From: Cycas panzhihuaensis
Lineage: Eukaryota > Cycadophyta
Assembly (NCBI GenBank): GCA_023213395.1
Contig: CM041465.1
Span: forward strand, 152,527,741 to 152,591,740
Direction: 5' to 3'
Length of the DNA stretch: 64,000 nucleotides
Below are positions 44,701-55,644 of this stretch, in pieces. Position numbers and translations under genes: made by a program. Each line of letters begins with the position of its first letter. Within the stretch, counting starts at the first letter, position 1. The notes below the pieces were generated by a model, which made no database searches, was not told the DNA's origin, and saw only the letters and a list, made by a program, of their open reading frames with translations.

Positions 44701-47269
44701 TGAAGCAATGAAGGATAAAACCTATAACTAAATGGAAATCAACATGATATATCAAGAACTCTTCAATTGAATATCTAGACTGATCACAATGCATTTCCCT
44801 TGCAGATCACACTGTTTGTAAGTAAAACAACCCATAGGCTTCAAACCCTTATAATCCTACTATTGTAATCTTTGTCTAAGATGTGTGCACTCTAATGCAC
44901 CCAAGGAAACAAATGGAAGGCTTCTAACTTGGTCTAAACACAAAACACGAGGGGAAATTATGCCACGAATAGTCATAATAAGGGATCCCATACCTGTCTG
45001 CTACAGTTTCAGCCATTAAAACATGGGAGGCAAACCACAACATGTACCAACCTCACCATCTGTATCATGATACTAACCTGTAATACAACCTTACAAGCCA
45101 ATTATACATACCATGACAAAGGCATCACTGATTTTAAGGCATCTTGTCTTAGACCTTTCCATTCACATTTTAAATTTATTAAACACTCTATCTCAGTTCC
45201 ACATCAAACTTATTAAGATATGCACCCATGTTGAACCAACATTAATTAGGCTATAAACCTTCATACTATCAGTAGTCTAACTAGTAAAGTATAAATGTCC
45301 ATCATTCACTGACAACTACTCATATAAGCAAATTCTAAACCTCATCACCTCATACACATCTGATGTAATAGAACTCAAATATAACTAAATAAACCACACT
45401 TATTTCATTGAATCAACCACATAAACATGAACTTTGTGCAATGATCTATGCCACACTCAAATAATAACAGAGTTTGTATTAAATTGTAATTAAGGTATCT
45501 CATGCTCTTCTTTACCTATCACTTACCCATCATCGCCCTCATACTCGTCCTTTCACTCACCCACTTAACTTGCCATGCAATAAGTCTACCTTTGCCTCAT
45601 CTCGTCCATCTTCACCATTTTTGCCCATAAACCTCCCCATATAAAATATATGCTAGAGAGTATAAATTCACCTCACTAGCTCTCTTATGTAAATCACACC
45701 CTAGAGAGTCTTATCCCATTTACATCACCATGACACTATTTTATACACTCACGTTTAGAGAACAACATCACATCTTAACACCTTATAACACCATTGAATC
45801 AAACCACTTTAAACATATATGGAAAAGCATCTATATGAATTAACCATAACAACAAATGATTAAAAAAGGCATCTATATCGAACTTGTCTTTATATTAAGT
45901 CAATGTAACTTAATATATCTCATATAGGCGACTTAAAGATTATCAAATACCAAATAAATCATATGATATGAAACAACCATGAGAGACCATATATGATTAA
46001 ATCAATAAAGGGTAAATTAATAACAATGGTGCAATAAAGTATTAAATCGAATAAATCATATCAAATGCCAAAAATACATTCTACTAATTGATCGATTTAA
46101 TATATCAAAGGGCAAATTGGATAATGTGAATGGGTAGTTGTGCATGTTAAATAATATCTCTAGTAACTATATACCTATAATAAGAATGATGATTGCAACA
46201 TATTATCATATGCGATACAATACATAGGAAAAATGATTGATAATTATAACTGGCGCAGTTGTAGATATTAACCAATGAACAGACATAAATTTGTAACTTT
46301 ATTTTATCACATGGTTGCTTAAACATCATAAATATCATGGACAAGCAAACTAACACGTAGACCTGAATAGTCATAGCTGAATCAAATATCAATGGTGACG
46401 CAATCTTAATCATCACGCTAATGACTCACACAGGCTAAATATTCAATTGGGCAATTTCAAATATATGGCTAGCGACACCAATAATATGTAGACTACTTAT
46501 ATATTATGAAGGGTAGTTGAAATTTATGTAACAGTTAGGGTACAAGTACATTATTCACAGTTGAACTTAGATATGGGTGAATATATTAAGGGATGATCCT
46601 TAATAACTGGTTGGTTATCAATCATGTACACAACACACAATGTTTGGCAATCAATGTAGGCTTAAAATAGAGCCATCCCAATATAAACGGCTGAAGAAAT
46701 AAATCATTCCATAGGCCATATAATAGATATATTTATACTCGACTGATAGATATATTACCATGCAGAGAGACAACTCAATCATCACACAGTGATCCAACAA
46801 ACATATAACATATATCATGGGTGATGCAAATATATCATATGGTGTAATATAATAATGTAGAGTATCATATACATGGCTACAGCTATTAATGAATATTTGG
46901 CAATATCAAATATATTCATCAATGCAAATAAAATCATGGGTTATATATATATTATTCAAACCCCAGAATATTATATGAGTGATTAATATATTGTAAAACA
47001 ATGAGAATACCTTTGATTTGATACCATATTATCATTTCACGGATCTATAACTAGCCTGCTAGGGTTTCTACACTCTCTCACTAGTAATAGAGGGCTAGCA
47101 ATCATCTCTAGGGTATCCAAACTTAGTGACATTATTAAATAGAGATTTGACACCTTCAGCAAGCTCAATTAAACTCACATGATTCGCAATAGAGTCAAAA
47201 CTTATCCACACACCTCCATATAGATTAGAATACCTACAAACAATGGATAGAAGGCCCCTGGGATCCACC
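44701..47269. other. G internal DNA without recognised genes
   Basis: About 2.6 kb of AT-rich sequence with frequent ATATCAT and TATAT phrases. A minus-strand frame at 46147-46416 (89 residues) has no recognised motif. It may be decayed pol or a non-coding spacer. Confidence 0.5.
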
Positions 47270-47475
47270 AGTGATCATCTGTATCAATGCATAAGGGTTT
47301 TCTCTATTATGGCAATAAGATAGGCATAATGACAACAATGGCAGACGAGTTATAGAGAAAGGCAACAGAAACACTACAGACACTTGAGCCAAGTAGAATA
47401 TGGTTACACTATTCATGAAGTTAATAAAATGGACAAATATGGTTAGGTTGGAGGAACGTCGACTCTGATACCACT
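47270..47475 (-). repeat. second copy of H PBS and leader
   Basis: Matches 50860-51043 closely, including GGCAGACGAGTTATAGAGAA. It carries the PBS TGGTATCAGAGTC on the minus strand (47461-47473) right outside the H 3' LTR. A complete single element would have no PBS or leader here, so it is part of a second, truncated tandem unit. Confidence 0.88.
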
Positions 47476-47730
47476 TGTTACAGACCTTTTTTATAACTTA
47501 AGGAGGAGACCAAATATTAAATGTACCAGAGAACTTTGAAAGAGATTTATAGTCAAAAGACCATACAATTGATTGATAAATTAAGTGATGTCTAAGAATA
47601 CAATAAAAGCCATATTTATATGAGTATAATAGTCTCTTCACATAAAAGTCATAACCCTTCCTTATGCACCTTTTCATTTAATGAATAATTAGTTAGTCCT
47701 TAAGGAGGTCTATAATAAATCCTCCCCCTT
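47476..47730 (-). repeat. H 3' LTR (47476-47717) and PPT
   Basis: Plus-strand TGTTACAGACC to GGTCTATAATA. The GGTCTATAA/TTATAGACC end is shared with the other copy. The adjacent minus-strand tract AAGGGGGAGGATT is a well-preserved plus-strand primer. Confidence 0.9.
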
Positions 47731-47821
47731 AAGATGTTTTGCCCATGAAACATAATCAAACAATTGCAGTCCTTTAAACAAATATTATATTTAGTTCTAG
47801 TAGAGTATATTAGATAATTGG

Positions 47822-48300
47822 TTAGATGTTACAGGCATTTATTGGAAGATTCTTCTGGTTGAAAACCTCGATTGTGTTTTTGGGATACTTGTGGTTGCTT
47901 CTCAAGTTCTTCACCTTGATTTTTGCGTGGTATGATGTTAATTTTATTCGATCCTTTTCCTGATAATGTGATGGTTCTTCCTTCTTTCTTAAATTGCATA
48001 AATTATTCATCAATATTCATTTCAAAAGTTCCAAGTGTACTAAGCCATTGACTGCCCAACATAATATCTATGCCTCCGACATCCACGATGTAGAAATCTT
48101 CTATAATGTTGACGTTGTTTATTATGAGGTTAAGGTTCTTCATTATACTTTGGCCTGAGTTACCTATCTTCCTCCAATAATTACCTGGAGACGAGAAGTC
48201 CTTAATAGAAATAACCTCAGTTATTGCACATAATTTCGATCAATAAAATTATATGTGCTACTTGAACCTATCAAGACTGTTATAACTTGATTTTTAATAG
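47822..48300 (-). pseudogene. H aspartic protease remnant
   Basis: On the minus strand the active-site block reads VLIGSSSTYNFIDRN near 48225-48270; the usual catalytic D-S-G reads G-S-S, so the Asp is lost. The second block DVGGIDIMLGSQWLSTLG lies at about 48030-48085. An open stretch at 47822-48013 gives the C-terminal part (MMNNLCNLRKKEEPSHYQEK). After it comes only the polypurine tract and LTR, so no RT follows protease. Confidence 0.85.
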
Positions 48301-48479
48301 ATCCATATAACTTTAATATATTTAATTGATTATAATTGCTTATAATTGATAGTGACATTTATGGATGGTTGACCTCAAGATTATAGTAGCTCTCTTGATG
48401 TTCTAAATGATGATAATTCCCTTGATTATTTTCTAACCCTTGTTCTTCTTCATCAATATTGTCATTAGGCAATAATCTG

Positions 48480-49740
48480 ATTGTATATAACTGGTTCTTT
48501 TGACATTTATGTCCAAGTTCCAACTTCTCCTCACATCTAAAGCATAGGTTTCTTCTTCTTAACTCTTCTTATTCTATTTTTATTTTCTGAATGATTGGTT
48601 TAGTAGGTTGATTCAAATTGATTGATAATTATTTATGCTGAATACTTGGTAAAGGATTATGTTGACCAGGTGGAGGAATATAAAGGTTTATACTAGTTTT
48701 GCATAAGGTATTATGTTTATCTTCATGTATTTTGGCTAATTGTATTGACTTGTTAAGATCCTTCTTTAGTTCTTGAATTTTAACATCAGCTTGGATCTCT
48801 ATTATTAGACCTTCTATATCTAACTAGATAAGTTAATTAGTCAGAATATCTTCTAACACATAGCTTGGCCTTGTGAATGTTATACTATGTTCTTCCACAG
48901 AACCAGTTTGCTTTAATTTTCGTAACTCAGAATAATAATCGCAATTAGATATGGTTTCAAATCACTCAATGAATAAATGCATGAATTCTTTCTAGGTTGG
49001 TAGTTGATCTCAAAAAGAGGTTCATTCAAGACACTACCACCATTCGCATGCTATTCCATCCATGTATAGGGTGGTTAATAGAACTCACTCTACTGGCTCA
49101 ATCTCCACTAAGCAAAAGTAGTTTTCCATTTGCTGGATCCACACTCTCATCTTATGCAATTTTTGCTCCATACTGAAATGTTGTATAGTAATTTTTTCTA
49201 ACTTTTTCTTCTTTTGTATTTGAATGCTTTGTAAGTAGTTGAAGTATGCTTGAAAACCCATTATCTTATATTCTTCAGGGGTCAACTTGTGATACTCATT
49301 AAGGTATTTTCTGATAGCTTTATTCTCAATATTAATTGGAGTCATCTAAAGACCAGAATATTTTTTAACGATTTGACTTATGAAATGAGACTACCAACTT
49401 ATTACCTCATCCTCAGAATCTAGAACAATCATGTCTTCCTTTCTACTCATTGCTATGATTGTCAATTTATCCAATATTTGGTGTAATATATGATTTAAGA
49501 GAGCATTTGATGTCTGGACTACTTTGTGGACTACTTGAGTGATCGATTCAATGATATCCTTTTGGATGGTATTATCTGTCATATCTTCTATATTCATTAT
49601 TTTAACGACTGTATAAGTGCGATTCCAATGCTTTTTGATCGTGTTTAGTTGACCCCAATTTAATATCCCAAACTCGCTTGATACTACTAGATGTATTTTA
49701 AATAGGTTACACCCATATATAAATGACAAAATCGGTCAAT
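48480..49740 (-). pseudogene. H gag remnant with zinc knuckle
   Basis: Gypsy gag in two open stretches: 49391-49729 (DNTIQKDIIESITQVVHKVV, then acidic DSEDEVI) and 49085-49345 (SMEQKLHKMRVWIQQMENYF, the diagnostic gag block). Further blocks: LLTTLYMDGIACEWW near 49040-49085, and KLKQTGSVEEHSITFTRPSY near 48860-48930. A knuckle of the plant gypsy type, CFRCEEKLELGHKC, is at 48503-48544 with all ligands present. Stops interrupt it between blocks. This gag would coat element RNA. Confidence 0.87.
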
Positions 49741-51029
49741 TATTTAGTATCCAAAGGATATTAAATTGATTGAATACGTATATGTGAGGCTCAATATATA
49801 GCCAAAAAAAGCCTTAAGACCTTATAGTTCCTCCCTTTGCCTAGTATTTAACCTATATATCATCATTGTCAAAGATGAAACCAAAGATTATCAATATAAA
49901 ATCCTGCAAATGAACAAGGAATGGAGGATGTGGAATTTTGTAGTGTTTATATAGCTATGTATTGACTGTAAGAGCATAAAACCTTGGATATAACATATTC
50001 CGTCAAATTTATAAGCTCTCTCACAGTATCCATTAGTATATGGTATACACCTGTGCCAGGTTTACAACTTTAGTAACTGATTATATAATCTCTGTGATGG
50101 CGTCCTTTATGTATTCACACGGTATTTGTCAGACACCATTAAAAGTATTGCTTGGATTATTTTCAAAACTTTAATATATATGATTTTAAGGGGGGCTTTG
50201 GTATATATCAAAAAGTATTTCTATGTAAATATATCTATGTAAGTATGTGTATATAACTTTTTGATGATTTTTTGATAACCGACGTAACTCGACTATGTTA
50301 TTTGACTTAAAGGTACTTAGATATAATGCTTGATTTGAAATGACAAATGATGATGTATGGATAGACCGCTTTCTTGAAATATACAAGAGATAATGTAGTA
50401 TATGTTTAGGAAGTCTAATAGGATGAAGCATACATAACGCAGATGGTGTAGTAGACGTCACCCAAGAACATGGGAGGATGGAGTGTAGATGGCATAGATG
50501 GTGGGGTTCATGGAAGTTAAGAGATTACAGATGGTTGAATGTATATAGGATGCAAGACATAATCTAGGACATACGTAGTGAAAAGAACAGAGAATGACGT
50601 AAGGTCAAATAGGATGCAAACAATATATGCGACCAAATAAACTAGAGAAGCAACAATGAGAATGCCATAACAATGAGAATATAGTAATGAGAATACCACA
50701 CCACAACAACAAGAATATCGCAAATAAACAATGACAAGAATATCGCCAACAATGTAGCAACGAGAATTCAACAGTGACGAGAATTCAGATGAGATGAGAA
50801 ATCAGTAACGAATGAGAATATATCAATGTGTGCTATATTTAAATATACAATATCAATGTGTAAGGGTTCCATCCATTATGGTGATGAGATAGGCGTAGTA
50901 CAACAATGGCAGACGAGTTATAGAGAAAGGCAACAGAAACACTATAGACACTTGAGCCAAGTGGAATATGGTCACACTATTCGAAAAGTTAATGAAATGG
51001 ACAAATATGATTAGGTTTGAGGAACGTCA
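49741..51029 (-). other. H leader
   Basis: Non-coding sequence between PBS and gag. Near 50640-50820 a run of CAATGAGAAT- and CGAGAATTC-like phrases repeats loosely. Open frames at 50186 and 50517 (91 and 84 residues) show no known motif. Confidence 0.5.
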
Positions 51030-51286
51030 GCTCCGGTACCACTTGGTACATACCTTTTCTATAACTTGAGGAGGAGACCAAATATTGAATACACCAGAGA
51101 ACTTTGAAAGAGATTTATAGTCAAAAGACCATATAATTGATTGATAAAATTAAGTGATGTTTAAGAATATAATGAAAGCCATATTTATATGAGTATAATG
51201 GCCTCTTCACATAAACTTCACAACCCTTCTTTATGCACCTTTTCATTTAATGAATAATTAGTTAGTCCTTAAGGAGGTCTATAACA
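51030..51286 (-). repeat. H 5' LTR (51044-51286) and PBS
   Basis: 243 bp, matching 47476-47717. The PBS on the minus strand reads TGGTACCGGAGC, two changes from TGGTATCAGAGC. The right flank is ATTTT. Confidence 0.88.
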
Positions 51287-51394
51287 ATTTTGTAGGGTCA
51301 TCAGGTATGCCAATCTACTAAGGGCAAGCCAGCATGACTTGGCACCATTGATTGGACCTCCAACAATGATCATCTACCTGTGTACAACCTACGT

Positions 51395-51730
51395 GCTCTC
51401 ATACCATGTTAGAAAATGTAATTGAAACAAATAAGGTCAATAGGATCTTTCACATCAAGCAGATATCAAGCAGGAACAGATCACATGAGATACTAGATTA
51501 CTGTGGGAAACCCTTACAAGTGAAAACCCACAAAGAATAATAATTCACATTATGACAAAATGGTATATTACAAAGTTAGACTTTGATCTATATTTATAGA
51601 TCTAAAGTGCCAAATATAATTACAATTTACATCCATCAGCTCACTATACTTGAGAATATTCTTCATATAATTAGGCATATAAATAGGGTGGCCCACTTTA
51701 CATTAGTCACTATGGATGCATATTCCAACA
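51395..51730 (-). repeat. G 5' LTR (51407-51730) and PBS (51395-51406)
   Basis: 324 bp, plus-strand TGTTAGAAAATG to CATATTCCAACA. The PBS TGGTATGAGAGC lies on the minus strand directly adjacent. An apparent frame at 51583-51927 fuses this LTR to F RNase H and is not a real protein. Confidence 0.92.
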
Positions 51731-52205
51731 CAGGTTATGTTTTCTTTCTTAATTATATATTAATCACTTGGATAAGTAAGAAAATACAATCACTTGCTCT
51801 TTCTATAATTGAGACTGAATATCATACCTCAACCGAAGTTAGTAAAGATGCTTTAGGAATAAAATATATCCTTAATAAAATTAGATTTCTTCTTCATAAT
51901 TATGTATTAATTAGTATTGACAATTAGGGTGTTATTTCTATTGCTACTAATCCTATTTATTATTGCAGGACTAAACACATTAAACTTCATTAATATTTGG
52001 TTTGTAACTTAGTTAATTATGGTAATCTTTAGCTCTTGTATTATTTTATAAATATACAAGTTACAGATATCATGCCCAAATCTCTTATTGAAGTCAAGTT
52101 TATGAAGTTATGACAACTCCTAAAAGTTTAAGAAGCCTCCATTAAAGGGGGATCTACGTAATAACATCTTCTTTAGCTCTTGCATTCTCTAATTCAATAT
52201 TAAAG
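51731..52205 (+). pseudogene. element F RNase H, right half
   Basis: Resumes the F polyprotein after G: GYVFFLNYILITWISKKIQS, LALSIIETEYHTSTEVSKDA (SLSTAEAEY-like block) and GIKYILNKIRFLLHNY, then HIKLH near 51980 and a DIMPKSLIEVKFMK ending near 52075-52110. The purine tract AAAGGGGAA at 52202-52210 precedes an LTR start. The frame is open over the first 190 bases and broken afterwards. Confidence 0.85.
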
Positions 52206-52210
52206 GGGAA

Positions 52211-52780
52211 TGTTATAATATTAAAATATTGATATACTATGTAATATTGTCTTATTGAATTCAGTTAAATAATCTTTAATATAAAGTTAATTATTAAATT
52301 ATAAAATTTTATTTTAATATATTATTATAAGATAATTAGTAAATATATTTATTTTTTATTATTTAAATAATGGATATATATTACTTATCTATTTCCTTAC
52401 ATAAGGTGGAGGACATTATGCACTTTGATGTATTTTTATTATTATTAATATTACCTAACTTTAAAGTTTTTTTTTTAAGCCTATTGGGTTTTTTTCCTTA
52501 AATCTACTTTATTTCTTTGTGTGATTACTATGACCCTATCTTATCTATTTATTTATCTATTTTTCATGCATATATAATGATTCTAATAGTTCTAATAGTT
52601 TTAATAATAAAAATTCCAAAATTTCAATCATAAACATTCCAAAATTCTCTCCACTAAGACTCTTATTATAGGCATACTTGCAATAATTCTACTCAAATTG
52701 TGTTTATCTTTATGGAAGTAGATCCAATTTAGGAACACTTCAATTCTATAGTTTTCTATGATTTTTTTCACCTCCATCAC
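52211..52780 (+). repeat. element F 3' LTR, end not defined
   Basis: Starts TGTTATAATATTAAAATATT directly after a polypurine tract. Near 52712-52745 it has GGAAGTAGATCC and TTTAGGAACACTTC, an R/U5-type phrase of plant LTRs. The end is set only roughly, because the 5' LTR of F is not in view. Confidence 0.6.
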
Positions 52781-53490
52781 CAACTTAGGTTGATAATTAT
52801 TTTACTTTTAACTATACTTCTTTTATATGGAATTTATGAATAGCAATTGCATTCAAGCAAATATATTTTAAATACCTTTTCAACATGATCATCTTAGGTA
52901 TATAAATAATAGCCATGATAGTGTGAATTTAGAACACCTTAATTATCTTTATGGACTAGTATATTTGGATTTTATGATACTTGTTGGTGAACCTACTCAA
53001 TATATAGATAAAGGTGGTCAAAGAGAAAAATATGAATGACTTTATGTGAACCTACATAGGAGAGAAAAATACTAAAATGTGACTTTGACATCATTGTTTT
53101 CTTAAACTCACCAACTCTTTTTATCTCATATAATTTTTATTCGACTCATATTTTATTCTTTCTTTACTTGAAATCATATTCTTATAGAGCAACTATTGTG
53201 ATTTTTAAGAACATGAATTTAGTCTTATGAATTAGGTCATCATTCATTTCATTCAAGCATTATCAAAGGATTGAAGTGAGTCAATCAAATAAAAGGCATC
53301 TCATTATCATCTCAATCAAGAGGCTTCTAGTTAGGATTGTGATACCCCAAGAAACCCAAGGAACATCGCTTACTTATCTAAAATTATATAAATAATGTGT
53401 ACTTATCCTTCACACATGCTCTTATATCTTATTAGAAGATAATTTGCATTTTCCATGGAACATTAATGCAGTTTTCATATGGATAACATG
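52781..53490. other. AT-rich spacer
   Basis: No gene, LTR or repeat pair recognised. Confidence 0.4.
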
Positions 53491-53500
53491 CATCAAGGCC

Positions 53501-53639
53501 AGCAGAAGTGATGCATATATATATGGCCTTCAGTATTTGGCCTATATTTTTATGTGAAAAAGAAAAGGGGAGTAGGTTGCCTATCAATCGTGGGTTAAGT
53601 ATGTCTTCCATCTACCTTAGGGAATGCATCACTTCTGCT
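53501..53639. repeat. 16-bp perfect inverted repeat
   Basis: AGCAGAAGTGATGCAT at 53501-53516 is repeated inverted at 53624-53639, with a 107-bp loop. The arms do not extend. Possibly a decayed MITE end pair or chance. Confidence 0.5.
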
Positions 53640-53671
53640 AATTCATCTTGGCCTTTATCCCATGAGAGTTC

Positions 53672-53790
53672 AATGGATTTTAAAAATGGAACAATGTTAG
53701 AAGTATTGAACAAGCAAGGAGAATACTACGAAGGTTAGTTCCAAGCCACCATTGTAAAAAAATTAGGGTTTGAAAACCCTCACAATCTCT
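53672..53790 (+). pseudogene. possible Agenet/Tudor-like gene fragment
   Basis: The frame reads MDFKNGTMLEVLNKQGEYYE, then G, a stop, and FQATIVKKLGFE. Plant Agenet (Tudor-like, chromatin or histone reader) domains have the pattern F-x-x-G-T-x-V-E-V, then acidic and Gly-rich residues, then W-F-x-A-x-V/I, where the stop here would stand for Trp. That pattern fits but the fragment is short, so the call is tentative. It continues in the same frame, with one further stop, into the next fragment. No start, introns or promoter could be assigned. Confidence 0.35.
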
Positions 53791-53924
53791 TAATCTCTAT
53801 CTTCTTATTGGCACGATATAAATTTCTTGAATAGAAGACTATTCTTGGGTTTAATTTGGGACTAGTTGATCATGAACAAAGGCTATTTACAACAGAGATT
53901 AGCTCAAAGACCTTCAAAAATATT

Positions 53925-54352
53925 AGAAAGATAGTTTACCTGAACATTTATTTTTGCACAACCCTAATATTCAATAAGAAGTGGAAGAAGAAGAACAAGA
54001 GGCCTAATGTAGTGGAGCCAACAATCCTGAGGAGAATGCAGGAGAATATGTTGAGAGAAGTATTAGAAGAGGCATCTAAGGATGAATCTCTTCATAAATC
54101 GCAGATCCTTATAGTAGAGGATGCCTCAGCTCTGCATTGTTCTAAGTCTCTAGCCTGTCTTAATGCACAGAGAGACTTCTTAAAGGCCACCGCATAGGGT
54201 ACAATATAATCTTCAATGAGGAGGATGCCATTCTAAAGTTAGAAGAGGCCTATGCTAGATTTAAATCCATGTATCCCAAGATTGAGAGCATAAAGAGCAT
54301 AAATGAGCAGAATGAATCCATGGTAGTCGTAAAATATTTGATGGAGAAATGA
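53925..54352 (+). pseudogene. N-terminal fragment of a plant PLP-dependent transferase (MoCo-sulfurase-like)
   Basis: The reading frame contains YFCTTLIFNKKWKKKNKR, then RRMQENMLREVLEEASKDES, LHKSQ, SLACLNAQRDFLKATA, and, after a one-base frame change near 54197, EEDAILKLEEAYARFKSMYP and KIES. From memory this matches the N-terminal region of the plant family of At4g37100/At2g23520-type proteins (PLP-dependent transferase superfamily, molybdenum cofactor sulfurase-like), with its QENKLREALEEAS, RLHAQREFLRATA and FLTMYPKFES blocks. The PLP domain itself is absent: the frame ends at a stop at 54350. It is therefore a truncated pseudogene or captured fragment, not a working enzyme. Confidence 0.6.
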
Positions 54353-55130
54353 ATAATGGCAACCCTAAATCATAATAGTGAAACTTAAAAAATTAAGATT
54401 AATTTTTTTTGCACATATTATTATTAACTTTAGTGGATGTAAATTTTTACAAAATGGGCTTAATATTTTCTTTTGTTGAAAAAGTAAAATTTAATTAAAT
54501 TTAATGCTATTTTAGGCCTGCCCAACCTACTTGGTCATAAACTCCTAGTTGTATGGAGCATTTATGTGACCTCAGCTAGTAGTGAAAGGGGCTCAGCCCT
54601 TATTTTTTAGCCCTTATGTAGTCTTTATCATATTTTTTGCTATAACTTGAGTTAAGTAGCTTCATTTTTAGTCTTGTGAATTGCATTGGATTTGTAATAG
54701 AGAGATCTTTTATTTGGAATATTACTTGATATTGTTTGGAGTTATTTTGATGTATAAATTTTATCTTAAATTTAAAAGTTTCTTTCAAGCTTTTATTTTT
54801 CTTCATTTTTTTTAGCTTCTTTAGGCACATACACATATTTTTAAAGGCTTCATGATATTTGTTGATATGATATACCCTAAATGGGGGCAATAACATGTAC
54901 TAAGGTCTTATTTTCTTACTATAGAGAACCCATTTTACATTGAGCTTTATTATATAAGAGAGAGTCATTCATGTTATACTTGAGTTACATTTATCTTTCA
55001 AGTCATTTATTAACATTATTACTAGTTTTTTAGCCTATAAAGGCATGATGTAAGCCCATGGTGGTATGATGTAAGCCTAAAGAGGTATGCTCTTAACCCA
55101 TGAAGCAATTTGAGGCCATAGAGCCATTTG
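54353..55130. other. AT-rich spacer
   Basis: No recognised gene. A minus-strand frame at 54600-54896 (98 residues, Lys-rich) has no known motif. Short direct repeats (CATGATGTAAGCC, TATGATGTAAGCC) lie at 55043-55080. Confidence 0.45.
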
Positions 55131-55136
55131 AAGACT

Positions 55137-55600
55137 ACTTGCATTTTCCATATAGGTAAGAGGTGGGACCCCTTTACAACTACTCTTATTGGCATTGATA
55201 AAACTTTGTACACAAAGGAACATCCTATTCAACTGGCAGTTGTCGTGACTAGTAACCCATGTATTCTAGTGGATGGTATTCTATTAATATGGACATCAAT
55301 AGCTAATTATATTATTATAGTAGATTATGGTTCAACTTATTTGAAGGCTTGACACTTTCCATATAAATATTGCACGCATTTCCTATATAAGCAAGAGGTG
55401 GGACACATTTATAACTACTCTTTCTAGTGCTGATTGAATCATATACGTAAAGGAAGTTTCTACCCAACTGGTAGTTGTAGTGGCTAGTTACCCATGCATT
55501 CTAGTAGATGGGCTTCACTTCATATAAACATTGGTAGTTGATTATATTATTATAGTAGCATATAATCTAATATTCATTTGAAGACTTAACATTTATCATT
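55137..55600. repeat. imperfect tandem duplication, about 235-bp unit
   Basis: Unit 1 (about 55137-55350) and unit 2 (about 55370-55600) share AGAGGTGGGAC, ACAACTACTCTT-like, TCTAGTAGATGG-like and AATTATATTATTATAGTAG segments in the same order. The repeat distance at AGGTGGGAC is 235 bp. Confidence 0.75.
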
Positions 55601-55644
55601 TGATGTAATATTTCATTATGTAATTGACTATTATAGGGGGAAAA

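Larger units (their letters stand above)
47476..51286 (-). mobile_element. gypsy derivative H: gag-protease only, tandem with a partial unit
   Basis: A compact gypsy derivative on the minus strand. LTRs are 47476-47717 (242 bp) and 51044-51286 (243 bp), the PBS is at 51030-51041, and the polypurine tract AAGGGGGAGGATT is at 47718-47730. Between them are a leader, gag, a zinc knuckle and protease only; RT, RNase H and integrase are absent. Flanks do not match as a TSD because another PBS and leader lie left of the 3' LTR (47270-47475). This LTR-internal-LTR-leader order fits unequal recombination between elements. Confidence 0.88.
43661..51730 (-). mobile_element. copia element G, minus strand, nested in F
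   Basis: LTRs of 324 bp each lie at 43661-43984 (3') and 51407-51730 (5'). Flanks are CTAGT (43656-43660) and CAGGT (51731-51735), a decayed TSD. The PBS TGGTATGAGAGC on the minus strand is at 51395-51406. The F reading frame (KYTTS / GYVFFLN) is continuous after G is removed. The inside holds a degenerate minus-strand copia RT (44150-44700), a long non-coding part and the gypsy derivative H. RNase H, most of integrase and gag of G were not found. Confidence 0.88.

Noticed and set aside
51583-51927. 114-residue plus-strand frame as one gene
   Set aside because: It joins the G LTR to the right half of F RNase H across the insertion boundary at 51730.
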